NCBI RefSeq assembly: GCF_003946115.1
Contig: NZ_RHOH01000003.1
Coordinates: 62,001 to 126,000, forward strand
DNA from: Lacticaseibacillus daqingensis
GTDB lineage: Bacteria > Bacillota > Bacilli > Lactobacillales > Lactobacillaceae
Length of the DNA: 64,000 nt
Direction: 5' to 3'
The notes below the pieces were generated by a model. It worked only from the letters and a program-made list of their open reading frames with translations. It was not told the DNA's origin and searched no databases. Numbering within the stretch: position 1 is the first letter of the stretch; each line of letters begins with the position of its first letter. This document shows, piece after piece, positions 49,920 through 59,015 of this stretch. Position numbers and translations under genes: made by a program.

Positions 49920-50849
49920 TTAATTCGCGAAGGCCTGCGTCAGCCAGGCCGTCACGCGTTGCCGGTACGCCTTGGGGTGTTTCTCTAAACTCTCGGCGTG
50001 CCCGGCGCCAGGGACCAGCCACAAGGCCTTCTTTGCGGTCGTGGCCGCGTAGTTGCGCTTGGCCATGCTGGTCGGAACGAAGGTGTCCTTGGTGCCGTGA
50101 ATGAAGAGGATCGGCAGGCGGTCGCGCCGCAACGCTGGGATCGTGGAGGCCGTGAACACGTTGTAGCCGGCCTTCACCGTGGCGGTCAGGGCCACCAGCG
50201 GCACCAGTGGCAACCGCGGCAACCCGAACTGACTGTTGGCTTGGTAGCTCAGCTCGTCCATGATGCTGGTGTAGCCGCAGTCCTCAATGATCGTCTTCAC
50301 CTGCTTGGGCAATTTTTCCCCACTGAGGTACATGACCGTGGCCCCACCCATCGATTCGCCGTACAGCGCGATCTGACTGGTCGGGCCGGTGCGCCGAATC
50401 AGCTGGTCGAGCCACTTGAGGTAATCGAGGCGGTCGATCCAGCCGTAGCCGACGTAATCGCCCTGCGATTGACCGTGACCGCGGTCGTCGGGGGCCAGCA
50501 CATTGTAACCGGCGTCGTGAAACAGCTTGATCTTCATCGCCATGGCCTTGGCGGAACCCATGTAGCCGTGCGCCACGACCACCGTTTGAGTCGTCTTGGC
50601 TGCGGCCGGGACATAGATGGCGTGCAAGCGCAGCGCGGCGCCGGCGGCTTGTTCATGCCAGCTTTCCTGCGGTACTTGCTTCAGCCAGACCTGCGCACTG
50701 CGCTCGGCCGCACTGGTGTGGTTGCTGAGAAATGTCTTGTGCGCCGGAACGAACGCATACTGATAAAAATACAGGCACACCCCCAGCGTCACGGCTGCCA
50801 GCAGCATGCCGAGGGTGATGCCCAATCGATTGAGCCAACGCGGGAACAT
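49920..50849 (-). CDS. Membrane-anchored alpha/beta hydrolase (YqkD-like)
   Basis: The protein is 309 residues. An N-terminal helix (GITLGMLLAAVTLGVCLYFYQYAF) anchors the enzyme with its catalytic domain outside. Motifs: VVVAHGYMGSA (oxyanion region), PDDRGHGQSQG, the nucleophile elbow YGESMGG (about 163-169), aspartate in IHGTKDTFVP and histidine in GAGHAES near the end. It is typical of YqkD/YhfP-like serine hydrolases, probably an esterase. The substrate is unknown. Monocistronic. Confidence 0.88.
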   Translation of the reverse strand: MFPRWLNRLGITLGMLLAAVTLGVCLYFYQYAFVPAHKTFLSNHTSAAERSAQVWLKQVPQESWHEQAAGAALRLHAIYVPAAAKTTQTVVVAHGYMGSAKAMAMKIKLFHDAGYNVLAPDDRGHGQSQGDYVGYGWIDRLDYLKWLDQLIRRTGPTSQIALYGESMGGATVMYLSGEKLPKQVKTIIEDCGYTSIMDELSYQANSQFGLPRLPLVPLVALTATVKAGYNVFTASTIPALRRDRLPILFIHGTKDTFVPTSMAKRNYAATTAKKALWLVPGAGHAESLEKHPKAYRQRVTAWLTQAFAN

Positions 50850-51001
50850 AGTCGACCTCCTTTGTCTGATAAGCCCCTATGGTAACCAAAACGCTCAAAT
50901 TCGTCAATGCCATAACCTTTTTTGCCATTTCAAGGCGTATCTTTTGGTCCCCGTTTTGGTTTCTGCTAGACTGAACACAAGTGATTGGAGGAGGCGATAG
51001 G

Positions 51002-51436
51002 ATGGATAAAGAAAGCCTGTTGACAGGCTTTATCGATGTATACTTTGGGTCAATCAAGCATGTGGAGTCACTGATCTCACGCCCGGTGGCGGAGTTTCGC
51101 CTCTCATTTGAGCAGTATCAGATTCTGCACGACATTGCCAATCAAAACGTAACGAGTCTCACGGAGATCGTCGCGCGGCGCAATGTCACTAAACCCGCGA
51201 TTGCCCGTCAGCTGGGGATGTTGCGGTCACTCGGTTACGTGACCCAAAAGGTTGCAGCGGACGATCACCGGCGCCACGTGCTGGCACTCACACCAGCGGG
51301 GCGCCGCGCGGAAGAAGCCGCGCGAACCGCCGCGCAAGCCGAGCTCGATCGCTGGGTCATGGTGCTCGGGCAAGAAAAACTGGAGGCGATGCTTGGGATG
51401 CTGGAAGAAGCCAGCCGCAAGCTCTTCGTCTCCTAA
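51002..51436 (+). CDS. MarR-family transcriptional regulator
   Basis: The protein is 144 residues from ATG 51002, after GGAGGAGG. It is a winged helix with the MarR layout: FEQYQILHDIANQNVTSLTEIVARRNVTKPAIARQLGMLRSLGYVTQKVAADDHRRHVLALTPAG. It is divergent from the YqkD-like hydrolase, which it might regulate. A weak GCGC hairpin followed by T9 lies at about 51438-51475. The ligand is unknown. Confidence 0.9.
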   Translation: MDKESLLTGFIDVYFGSIKHVESLISRPVAEFRLSFEQYQILHDIANQNVTSLTEIVARRNVTKPAIARQLGMLRSLGYVTQKVAADDHRRHVLALTPAGRRAEEAARTAAQAELDRWVMVLGQEKLEAMLGMLEEASRKLFVS

Positions 51437-51595
51437 ACGCGCAAGTGTGGTGTGGGGACCGCGCTTTTTTTTTGCCCTTAAAGCGCAACCCGGCAGCATC
51501 AAACAAAAGCCAAGCACTGCCCCCAAAATGGGCCCAAGCGCCTGGCCAATTTGCGTTATTCTGCTAAGCCCGTGTCGGATCATCGCAACCGGGAA

Positions 51596-52252
51596 TCACC
51601 CCAGCGTCCGGCGAATGCCGGCTGGTAGTTCGTCAGGGCGCTCGATGATGGCGTTGGCGCCTGCCCCGGCTAGCTCATCCGCGTCACCGAAGCCGTACAA
51701 GACGCCCAGCGTCTTGGTGCCGTTGGCGAGCCCGCCGGCCATGTCCGTGTCCCGGTCGCCGATCATCAGGCTGGCGTTCGGGGTGGCCTCAGCGTTTTCC
51801 AGCGCGTAGGCGAGCACCGCGGTTTTCGTGCTGCGAATGCTTTCATCCAGCGTGGCGCCGTACATGCCGGCGAAGTACTCGCCCAAGTCAAAGTGGGCAG
51901 CGATCTTATCGATCATCACCTCAGGCTTAGCCGAGGCGATGTTTAGCTGATAGCCCGCTTCCTGCAGCTCGGCCAAGGCGTCCAAGACTCCGGGATACAG
52001 GGTCAGCTGGTAGATGCCCTCCGCGGAATAAAATTCCTGGTAGTGCGCGATCGTCTTTTTGACGTCCGCCGCACTCAGCGTTGGGTAGTACTGGTGCAGG
52101 CTGGACGTCAGGGACGGCCCGATGAACTTGCGGTAGGTGTCGTCGTCCAGGGTCGGCAGGTCCATGGCCTTGAGCATGTAACGGATCCCGTTCAGGATAC
52201 CTTCTTCCGAGTCGGCGATGGTGCCATCAAAGTCAAAAAACAAGTGTTTCAC
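51596..52252 (-). CDS. HAD-superfamily phosphatase (phosphoglycolate phosphatase-like)
   Basis: The protein is 218 residues. HAD motif I FDFDGTIADSE (about 6-16), motif II IASAKP, motif III lysine in RSTKTAVL and motif IV MIGDRDTDMAGG (about 163-174) are intact, with a helical C1 cap (about 17-85). It resembles the Gph/YjjG group used in metabolite repair of 2-phosphoglycolate or nucleotides. The substrate is unproven. Monocistronic. Confidence 0.88.
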   Translation of the reverse strand: MKHLFFDFDGTIADSEEGILNGIRYMLKAMDLPTLDDDTYRKFIGPSLTSSLHQYYPTLSAADVKKTIAHYQEFYSAEGIYQLTLYPGVLDALAELQEAGYQLNIASAKPEVMIDKIAAHFDLGEYFAGMYGATLDESIRSTKTAVLAYALENAEATPNASLMIGDRDTDMAGGLANGTKTLGVLYGFGDADELAGAGANAIIERPDELPAGIRRTLG

Positions 52253-52335
52253 GGTGTCTACTCCTTGTGAGCGGTGTCTGCGGCAGTCAACAGTCCTTTA
52301 TTATACCGGTGTTGTGGCTCGCCGACCACCCCCGC

Positions 52336-53490
52336 TTACGCCGCGTTCTGGCGTTGCAACGCGCCTTTGATCATGAACGGGGCGATCAGCGTGGTCAAAA
52401 TGATCACCAGGATCACACTGGAGTAAAAATCGCGGTGCAGCAGCTGGGCGTCAAAGCCGATCTGCGCCACGATCAGCGCCATCTCCCCGCGCGACACCAT
52501 GCCTGCACCAACGATATTGGCTTCCTGCCGGTTCATCCCCGCCATCAGCGCCCCGGCGCCACACCCCAACCACTTGGTCAAAAGCGCCAGCACCGTTAGA
52601 ATGACGATGAACCAGAGGTCCCGCCACAGGCCGTCAAAGCGCATGTTCAGCCCGATGGACACGAAGAACACGGGAATGAACACCGCGTAGCCGATGGCCC
52701 CGACCGCCCGATCCACCTCGTGGCGGTAAGGCGTTTGGGCCACGGCCACGCCGGCAAAGAAGGCGCCGATGACCGCGGACATGCCGAACACATCCGCAAG
52801 GTACGCCATCCCTAGGCACAGCAACAGCGACATGATGGTCACCGCCGCATCTGGAAACAACCGCTCGGCCAGGTGCATCAGGTACGGGGCGAGCCAGCGC
52901 ACCACCAGGTAGATGACGCCAAAGTACGCCACCTGCTCGACCAGCGTCAGCCACAGCGGTGCATTCGTCACGCTTTCGCCGGTGCCAAACACCCCTACCG
53001 CCACACTCAAAATGATGACGGTCAGGATGTCATCGACCACCGCCGCGCCAAGGATCGTGGCGCCGCCCTTGGAATCCAGCGCCTTGAGCTCCTTGAGCAC
53101 CTCCACCGAGATGGACACCGAGGTGGCGGCAAAGGTGATGCCCAAAAATGTGGCCGCAACAAACGAGAAGCCCCACAGTTCACTGAAGGCAAAAATCAGG
53201 GTGACCGGCACGATCACGCCGATCACCGCCACTAGCACGCCCGGGCGAAAGTAGCGTTTGAGCATCGTCATGTCGGACTCAAGCCCGGCGATGAACATCA
53301 GAATGATGACCCCGATTTCGGCAAACTCCGCCACCATGTTCGTCGGGTGCACCCACCCCAAAAGGGCCGGGCCCAGCAGAATGCCAGCCAGCAGTTGCCC
53401 GATCACGGCAGGAATGCCCAGCTGCAGGCTGAAGTGGCTCAACAGCATCGTAGTCAAGAGAATCAGTGCCAGTGTCCCCAAGTAAGCCAT
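52336..53490 (-). CDS. Sodium/proton antiporter, CPA2 (NapA/KefB) family
   Basis: The protein is 384 residues with about 12-13 helices. The family hallmarks are LLAGILLGPALLGWV near residue 35-48, the paired aspartates GAAVVDDILTVIIL (about 147-160) that carry ions, and GAFFAGVAVAQT. It exchanges sodium or potassium for protons and helps pH and salt balance. There is no C-terminal RCK/TrkA domain, which fits NapA-type antiporters. It is 17 bases downstream of the GNAT gene on the same strand and probably co-transcribed. Confidence 0.9.
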   Translation of the reverse strand: MAYLGTLALILLTTMLLSHFSLQLGIPAVIGQLLAGILLGPALLGWVHPTNMVAEFAEIGVIILMFIAGLESDMTMLKRYFRPGVLVAVIGVIVPVTLIFAFSELWGFSFVAATFLGITFAATSVSISVEVLKELKALDSKGGATILGAAVVDDILTVIILSVAVGVFGTGESVTNAPLWLTLVEQVAYFGVIYLVVRWLAPYLMHLAERLFPDAAVTIMSLLLCLGMAYLADVFGMSAVIGAFFAGVAVAQTPYRHEVDRAVGAIGYAVFIPVFFVSIGLNMRFDGLWRDLWFIVILTVLALLTKWLGCGAGALMAGMNRQEANIVGAGMVSRGEMALIVAQIGFDAQLLHRDFYSSVILVIILTTLIAPFMIKGALQRQNAA

Positions 53491-53506
53491 GCCGGTCCCC
53501 CTTTTC

Positions 53507-54025
53507 TCAGTCCATCAACAGTTGATACGCATTGCGCTCCGGCACCGGCTCATCCAGGTACACGATCCCCCGGTACGTGAAGCCGTCGCCCGTAATGACC
53601 GCCTGCATGATCTTGTTTTGCGCATGCGTGTCGATGCGTACGTCCCGGGCCCCGCGCGCGTGCGCCTCAGACAACAAGTTGCTCATGAAAAAGCGGCTGA
53701 GGTGCTGGCCCCGGATCGTAGCCGACACGGCGAAGCGGTGGATCATCATGTAGCCCACGCTCGGCCACCAGCCGGCGCCGTCGATGCGCGCGTAAAACGG
53801 ATCGGGACCTGTCAGCAAACTGGCCGTTCCGGCAACCACACCATCGACCAGCAGTAGCCGGTTCGTCCCCGCCGCAATGTCGGCCTGCACCGCCGCCACA
53901 TCTGGGTACGTGCCCTGCCACTGATTGATCCCCTGCGCCTTCAAGAACGCTCGGGCGTCCGCGATGATGCCCATGATTGCCGCCACATCGGCTTGCGTGC
54001 CGGGACGGGTATAGATTGCTGGCAT
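53507..54025 (-). CDS. GNAT-family N-acetyltransferase
   Basis: The protein is 172 residues, beginning MPAIYTRPGTQADVAAIMGIIADARAFLKAQGINQWQGTYPD, a typical small GNAT start with the INQWQ motif. The acetyl-CoA site is in MMIHRFAVSATIRGQHLSRFFMSNLL, where RGQHLS replaces the usual R-G-x-G-x-G/A. The substrate is unknown. First of a probable two-gene unit with the antiporter. Confidence 0.88.
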   Translation of the reverse strand: MPAIYTRPGTQADVAAIMGIIADARAFLKAQGINQWQGTYPDVAAVQADIAAGTNRLLLVDGVVAGTASLLTGPDPFYARIDGAGWWPSVGYMMIHRFAVSATIRGQHLSRFFMSNLLSEAHARGARDVRIDTHAQNKIMQAVITGDGFTYRGIVYLDEPVPERNAYQLLMD

Positions 54026-54170
54026 TGTGCCACCTCCAAGAAGATTTAAAGCCCATTGTGCCGCAGTTACAATTAAAAATCAATGAGAATCGTGCGGCGA
54101 CGTCCCCTTATCATACCGAATCCTGGCCAAGGGCGCAAAGACGCGACCGTCCGGCGCGACGGCCCCACCA

Positions 54171-54199
54171 AAAAGAGGATGCGGCCTGGCCACATCCCC
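54171..54199 (-). terminator. Intrinsic terminator after His-rich protein gene
   Basis: Minus strand: GGATGTGGCC / GGCCGCATCC (one G-U pair) with a 1-base apex, then TCTTTTTG. Confidence 0.82.
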
Positions 54200-54213
54200 T
54201 GAATCTGATCGAC

Positions 54214-54549
54214 TTAAACTTCCGCGGCTTCCGCTAATAAGCGCGGCGCCCGGGGCCCATGAGGGCGGTGCCCGTCTGGCCCGTGGTGCGGGTGGTGGCG
54301 ATGATGGCCACACCCAAGGTTGGCGCGCAACTTCACCTGCTTCGTGCGCTCCTTTTCCATCTTCAACTGCTGATGGGTGGTGATGATCTCCGTGGTCCCC
54401 ACGATTGCCAGGGCAATCGGGATCACATGCAGTGCGGCCAAAGCCACCAGCACCTCTGGTTTAGCTTTGATCACTTCATCAAACGTGTGCAACGGCTCCT
54501 GTGCCGTGTCGGCGAGCTGTTTGACCAGCGCCTTCGTGTCTTTAAACAT
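54214..54549 (-). CDS. Small protein with histidine-rich C-terminus (111 aa)
   Basis: It starts at ATG 54549 after GGAGG; TTG 54555 is an alternative. The N-terminus is helical and polar (FKDTKALVKQLADTAQEPLHTFDEVIKAK). A single membrane helix follows (PEVLVALAALHVIPIALAIVG), then a charged helix (QQLKMEKERTKQVKLR). The tail is GCGHHRHHPHHGPDGHRPHG, well suited to metal binding. It is divergent from the P-type ATPase gene at 54726. No family recognised. The arginine/proline end could alternatively reflect a frameshift. Confidence 0.6.
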   Translation of the reverse strand: MFKDTKALVKQLADTAQEPLHTFDEVIKAKPEVLVALAALHVIPIALAIVGTTEIITTHQQLKMEKERTKQVKLRANLGCGHHRHHPHHGPDGHRPHGPRAPRLLAEAAEV

Positions 54550-54687
54550 GGGCAAACCACCTCCTCCCTCTATTCTACCAGCTTCCAGCGTTTTTTATCG
54601 TGCAACCGGTTTCTAATTTGCCGGCCCGTAAAGTTTGGCTTAATTCAGGGGTTCTCCGCCCGCCCCCAGGCCGAATTTGATTACAAT

Positions 54688-54709
54688 GGAAGTAGTAGGG
54701 AAGTAGTAG
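54688..54709 (+). repeat. Tandem 11-bp direct repeat before the P-type ATPase gene
   Basis: GGAAGTAGTAG occurs twice without a gap, between a TACAAT box (54683-54688) and the ribosome site. It could be a regulator-binding site or affect translation initiation. Confidence 0.6.
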
Positions 54710-54725
54710 AAAAGGAGGTGGCCCA

Positions 54726-57062
54726 TTGACCACGCAGACGAATGCCACCACCGGCCTGACGCGCGCCCAAGTCGCCGCGCAAACCAAGGCCGGCGCACAC
54801 AATCAACCGCTGAAGCCGCTGACTCGCAGCGTCGGCCAGATCATCCGCCAAAACACGCTGACGCTGTTCAACTTCGTCAACCTGGCGCTGGGCGCCTTGA
54901 TCATCACCACCGGCAGCTACAAGAACCTGCTGTTTCTCGGGGTGGCCATCGTGAACACCGCGATCGGCACGATCCAGGAGATCCGTAGCAAACGCCGCAT
55001 CGACGCTATGAGCATTTTGGCGGAAACCCCCGCCACCGTGCTGCGTGATGGGCAGTGGCAGGCCATCCCCCAAGCGGCCCTCGTGCTCGGCGACCTCCTT
55101 CAGCTCCGGCGCGGCGCGCAGGTGCCCGTTGACGGGCAGGTGACGGCGACCACCGGACTGGAGGCAGACGAAAGCCCCCTGACCGGGGAATCCCACGCGA
55201 TCAGTAAGCAGGTCGGTGACCCCTTGTTGTCCGGCAGCTTCATCGTGGCCGGCCAGGCCACCATGCAGATCACGGCCGTGGGGGCGGAAACCTTTGCCGC
55301 CAAGCTGGCACTTGAGGCCAAGGCCGAGAAGAAAAGTCAAAGTCAGCTGCTGGCCACCATCAACCGGATCATCCGCGTGCTGACCTACACCCTGATCCCC
55401 TTGGGCGTGGCGCTGTTCACCGTTTCCATGATTCGCCGCGGCAACTACAACCGGGCCATTCTGTCCACCAGCGCTGCCATGATCGGCATGATCCCCGAGG
55501 GGCTGGTGCTGCTGACGAACGTCGCCCTGGCGGTCTCCGCCCGCAACCTGGCCGTCAAGCGTGTGTTGGTGCGCGCCTTACCCGCCATCGAAGCCCTGGC
55601 CCGCGTTGATGTGATCTGCCTGGACAAAACCGGCACCATCACCAGCGGCGCCTTGCACGTCACGGGGGCTCATCCGACCGCGGGCCACACCGCGGCCGAA
55701 CTGACGACCGCGGCCGCCGCCGTCACCTACGCCTTGAACGATGACAACGAAACCGCGCTGGCGATCAAGGCGGCGTATCCGGCCCCTACGGCCACCGCGA
55801 CCGCCACCGTACCGTTCAGCTCCGCCCGCAAGTGGTCCGGGGCGACGTTCCCCGAAGCCAGTCTCGTGATAGGGGCGCCGGAGTTCCTCTTTCCGACCGG
55901 TATCCCGGCCACCGCTGCGCCGGCCATCGCCCACGCCACTGAACAAGGCGCCCGCGTGATCGCGGTGGCCCGCACCGAAGCAGCCCTGACCCCACCCCTC
56001 ACCGGTCTGGACCTGCTCGGCTGGCTCACCATCGCCGACACCGTGCGCGACACCGCGCCAGCCACCTTCCGCTTTTTTGCCAGCCAAGGCGTAGCCCTCA
56101 AGGTGATCTCAGGGGATAACCCGATCACGGTGGCCAATGTGGCCAAGCAGGCCCAGCTCCCGGGCGCGGCCGCCGCCTTGGACATGAGCACCGTGGCGGA
56201 CACCGCGGACTACCACCCACTGGTGCGAGACTACACCGTCTTCGGACGCGTGACCCCCACGCAAAAGCAGCGGCTGATCGCGGCGCTGCAAGATGACGGG
56301 CACACCGTGGCCATGACCGGCGATGGCGTCAACGATGTCTTGGCCCTGCGCCAAAGCGACTGCGGCATCGCCATGGCCAGCGGCGCCGAGGCCGCCAAGT
56401 CGATCGCCGACTTCGTGCTTCTCGACTCGAACTTTGACGCGATGACCGGGGTCTTGAACGAAGGCCGCCGTGTCATCAACAACATCGAGCGAGTCGCCTC
56501 GATGTACCTGGTCAAAACGATTTTCTCCGTCATCCTGACCGCGATCTTTGTCTTTTTGCCGCTGGACTACCCGATCACCCCGATCAACCTCACCCCGGTC
56601 ACCGCGATCACCGTCGCGATCCCATCGTTCTTTTTGACCCTGGAACCCAACTTTGACCGCGTCACCGGCCAGTTCATGCAAAAAGTCATGACCATCGCGG
56701 CCCCGGCGGCGCTCGCCATCATCGGATACACCTTAGTCATGACTTGGTTTGAGGCCTTCTTCGGCTGGTCGTTCACCACCACCTCCACGCTGGTGGTCTT
56801 CATGATCGGCGTCATCGAGGCGCACGTGTTGATCCTCGTATCCCGCCCGTTCAACCGGTACAAGCTGGGCATGCTGATCGCAGTCGCGCTTGCCTTTTTC
56901 GTCACCTTCTTCGTGGTCAACGGGCTGTTCTCACTCGCCAACCTCTGGCGCATGGACCTGATGCTGGTGTACCTACCCGCACTCGCCTCAACCGTGCCGG
57001 TGTACTACTTCCTGCAGGAGTTTCTCGGCCGCCGTTTCCTGTCTAAGATCAATTGGCGCTGA
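54726..57062 (+). CDS. P-type cation-transporting ATPase (CtpE-like)
   Basis: The protein is 778 residues from TTG 54726, preceded by AAAGGAGG. All P-type ATPase motifs are present: TGES in the actuator domain (PLTGESHAI), the PEGL membrane motif (about 257), phosphorylation loop DKTGT with Asp300, the nucleotide domain, TGDGVND (about 531) and C-terminal helices. The PEGLVLLTNVALA segment and the lack of N-terminal metal-binding domains match the mycobacterial CtpE group, implicated in calcium transport. Ion specificity here is inferred. It is divergent from the histidine-rich protein. Confidence 0.9.
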   Translation: MTTQTNATTGLTRAQVAAQTKAGAHNQPLKPLTRSVGQIIRQNTLTLFNFVNLALGALIITTGSYKNLLFLGVAIVNTAIGTIQEIRSKRRIDAMSILAETPATVLRDGQWQAIPQAALVLGDLLQLRRGAQVPVDGQVTATTGLEADESPLTGESHAISKQVGDPLLSGSFIVAGQATMQITAVGAETFAAKLALEAKAEKKSQSQLLATINRIIRVLTYTLIPLGVALFTVSMIRRGNYNRAILSTSAAMIGMIPEGLVLLTNVALAVSARNLAVKRVLVRALPAIEALARVDVICLDKTGTITSGALHVTGAHPTAGHTAAELTTAAAAVTYALNDDNETALAIKAAYPAPTATATATVPFSSARKWSGATFPEASLVIGAPEFLFPTGIPATAAPAIAHATEQGARVIAVARTEAALTPPLTGLDLLGWLTIADTVRDTAPATFRFFASQGVALKVISGDNPITVANVAKQAQLPGAAAALDMSTVADTADYHPLVRDYTVFGRVTPTQKQRLIAALQDDGHTVAMTGDGVNDVLALRQSDCGIAMASGAEAAKSIADFVLLDSNFDAMTGVLNEGRRVINNIERVASMYLVKTIFSVILTAIFVFLPLDYPITPINLTPVTAITVAIPSFFLTLEPNFDRVTGQFMQKVMTIAAPAALAIIGYTLVMTWFEAFFGWSFTTTSTLVVFMIGVIEAHVLILVSRPFNRYKLGMLIAVALAFFVTFFVVNGLFSLANLWRMDLMLVYLPALASTVPVYYFLQEFLGRRFLSKINWR

Positions 57063-57065
57063 CAA

Positions 57066-57102
57066 AAACCGCGTGCCCTCACTTGAGGACGCGCGGCTTT
57101 TT
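57066..57102. terminator. Bidirectional intrinsic terminator
   Basis: CCGCGTG.CCTCA / TGAGG.CGCGCGG with T6 on the plus strand, between the convergent ATPase and usp genes. Confidence 0.85.
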
Positions 57103-57115
57103 TCAATGCCTCAGA

Positions 57116-57565
57116 CTACTCAGCCGCCGGGTTGGCGACAATTAGGACGTCACACGGAGCGTTTTCCACCACAAAGCTGGCCACGGAGCCGATAAACATC
57201 CGCGACACCAGTTTCTTGCTACTGCGCCCCAAAATAATCAGGGCCGTCTTGTAGTCCCGCGGCGCATCACGTGCGATCACGCTGCGCGGGCTGCCGAAGC
57301 GCAGGTGGATCGCGACATCGATGCCTTGCGCCAACAGCGGCTTGGCGATGTCTCGCAACTCTGCCTCCGCGGATTGCTCCGCATTGTAAAGCACCGTGCC
57401 ATCCACCCCCACGGTTTGGTTGAACCCAATGTGGTACTGCCGAGTGTCGATCACGTGCAGCAAATCGATGCCAACGCCACGGTCCTGCGCGATCGCCACC
57501 GCCTTGGCCAGCGCCGTGTCCGCCGCCTGCGACCCGTCTAATGCCACCAAAATCCGTTCGTTCAT
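57116..57565 (-). CDS. Universal stress protein with degenerate nucleotide motif
   Basis: The protein is 149 residues from ATG 57565, after AAAGGACG. The UspA fold is clear (RILVALDGSQAADTALAKAVAIA; VIDTRQYHIGFNQTV; VENAPCDVLIVAN). The nucleotide-binding motif, normally G-x2-G-x9-G-S/T, reads GRSSKKLVSRMFIGS, with the second glycine replaced by serine, so ATP binding may be weak. It has the same length as the Usp protein at 17868 and is clearly paralogous. The role is unknown. Confidence 0.88.
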   Translation of the reverse strand: MNERILVALDGSQAADTALAKAVAIAQDRGVGIDLLHVIDTRQYHIGFNQTVGVDGTVLYNAEQSAEAELRDIAKPLLAQGIDVAIHLRFGSPRSVIARDAPRDYKTALIILGRSSKKLVSRMFIGSVASFVVENAPCDVLIVANPAAE

Positions 57566-57658
57566 GCTGTCACGTCCTTTCCGGGGCGCCCATTGTCGCC
57601 CACCTACTTTAGTTGTAACACATTGAGGGCGCGCCACGAAAGCGAGACCGGTCACGCA

Positions 57659-57696
57659 AACGGCCGCCCCCTCATTGGCGGACGGCCGTTTTGTAC
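57659..57696. terminator. Hairpin near gene 57718-58065
   Basis: AAACGGCCG.CC / GG.CGGCCGTTT with an 8-12-base loop. It lies downstream of the minus-strand gene and probably terminates it. Confidence 0.6.
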
Positions 57697-57717
57697 TGAG
57701 TCAGACTGCGCGCGATT

Positions 57718-58065
57718 TTAGTAATACCGCGAGTGGTTGAAGAAATTCAACCGGGCCACGATCGTGTTCGGATCGCTTTGCTGCGATGGCAGGATCCACA
57801 GCCCGATAGAGTCGAGGTCCTTGAGGATGAAGTTGGTCACCGCGATCTCAAGCTCAGCAGGATCGATATTAAAGCCAGCGTCCTTCGCCACTTGCATCGC
57901 CTCTTCGAGGTCGATCGTGACCGTATCAACGAAGTGCGTCTTCAGTTGGTCAAACACGGCCTCAACTTGGCCGTTCACATACGCTTCGACCGCCTTGAAC
58001 ACCTTTCCGTTCTTGGCCTGGAGGTCATAGTAGCGCGTCACTAAGTGGTTGTTGTCGATTTCCAT
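57718..58065 (-). CDS. Hypothetical protein (115 aa)
   Basis: It begins MEIDNNHLVTRYYDLQAKNGKVFKAVEAYVNGQVEAV after GGAGG. Soluble, acidic, helix-rich, with no domain I recognise, ending FFNHSRYY. A single-gene unit. Confidence 0.68.
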   Translation of the reverse strand: MEIDNNHLVTRYYDLQAKNGKVFKAVEAYVNGQVEAVFDQLKTHFVDTVTIDLEEAMQVAKDAGFNIDPAELEIAVTNFILKDLDSIGLWILPSQQSDPNTIVARLNFFNHSRYY

Positions 58066-58218
58066 AACGTGCCTCCTTATTCGGTATAAGCTTACCGTGA
58101 TTGTGCGAAGATGGAAAGAAAAAACTGCCCGTGGGTAAAAAACTCATTAGAATCCTCGCACACAAAAAGTAAGTCGTGTATAATTAAGTTTGCTAGTTTT
58201 CAGATATTAGGAGGTAAT

Positions 58219-59010
58219 ATGATGAAGAAATGGTTGCTTGCATTGGCCAGTGTTGCACTGCTCGGGGCCTTGAGTGCCTGCGGCAGTGACAAGTCCACCA
58301 CGGATTCGACTGCGGTGAAACTCGTCACCCCCAAAACCTTAACGATCGGCCTGGAAGGCACCTACCAGCCATACAGCTACCACGAGGACGGCAAGCTGAC
58401 CGGCTTTGAAGTCGCCCTCGGCAAGAAGATCGCCGCCGAGCTCGACCTCACCCCCAAGTTCGTTGAGACCAAGTGGGACTCCCTCATCGCCGGGCTTGAC
58501 GTCAACAAGTATGATCTCATCTTGAACAATGTCGCCAAAACTCCTGAGCGCGCGGCCAAGTACCGCTTCACCAGCGCCTATACCTCGGGTAAGTCGCAGC
58601 TGGCCGTCAAGAAGGACAACACGACGATCCAATCCATTCAAGACATCAAGGGCAAGCAGATGGCCCAGAGTGTGACCTCCAACAACGCGCAAAACGTCAA
58701 GAAACTCGGCGCCACCATCGTGCCGGTTGACGGCTTCGCCCAGTCGGTTGCCCTGATCGAGCAGGGTCGTGCTGACGGTACCGTCAACGAGGCCGCCTCG
58801 TTCTACGCGTACCTGAAGCAAAAGCCAGACGCCGACATTCGCCTGATCGAAGTCGGGAACGCCATCACGGCCAATCCGGCGCGTGGGCTCCTGCGCAAGG
58901 ATGAAGCCCCACTGCAAAAGAAAGTCACCGCTGCTATCGACAAGCTCAAGGCAAACGGTGAGCTCGCTAAGCTGTCCAAGCAGTACTTCGGCGGCGACAT
59001 CACCAAGTAG
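58219..59010 (+). CDS. Amino-acid (cystine-type) ABC transporter substrate-binding lipoprotein
   Basis: The protein is 263 residues from ATG 58219, after GGAGG. The signal peptide ends in a lipobox LSAC (lipidated Cys21), so the protein is anchored on the outer face of the membrane. The mature part is a type II binding protein: TIGLEGTYQPYSYHEDGKLTGFEVAL ... WDSLIAGLDVNKYDLILNNV ... FTSAYTSGKS. The pattern resembles the cystine-binding TcyA/TcyJ group. A TATAAT box lies at about 58175. The permease gene follows after a structured repeat; no ATPase gene is present nearby. Confidence 0.9.
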   Translation: MMKKWLLALASVALLGALSACGSDKSTTDSTAVKLVTPKTLTIGLEGTYQPYSYHEDGKLTGFEVALGKKIAAELDLTPKFVETKWDSLIAGLDVNKYDLILNNVAKTPERAAKYRFTSAYTSGKSQLAVKKDNTTIQSIQDIKGKQMAQSVTSNNAQNVKKLGATIVPVDGFAQSVALIEQGRADGTVNEAASFYAYLKQKPDADIRLIEVGNAITANPARGLLRKDEAPLQKKVTAAIDKLKANGELAKLSKQYFGGDITK

Positions 59011-59015
59011 GCTGG

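Noticed and set aside
54214-54300. Frameshift as the cause of the Arg/Pro/His-rich tail of the small membrane protein
   Set aside because: The histidine-rich part is a plausible metal-binding tail and the frame ends before a proper terminator. Neither alternative frame gives a better ending, though only homologues can settle it.
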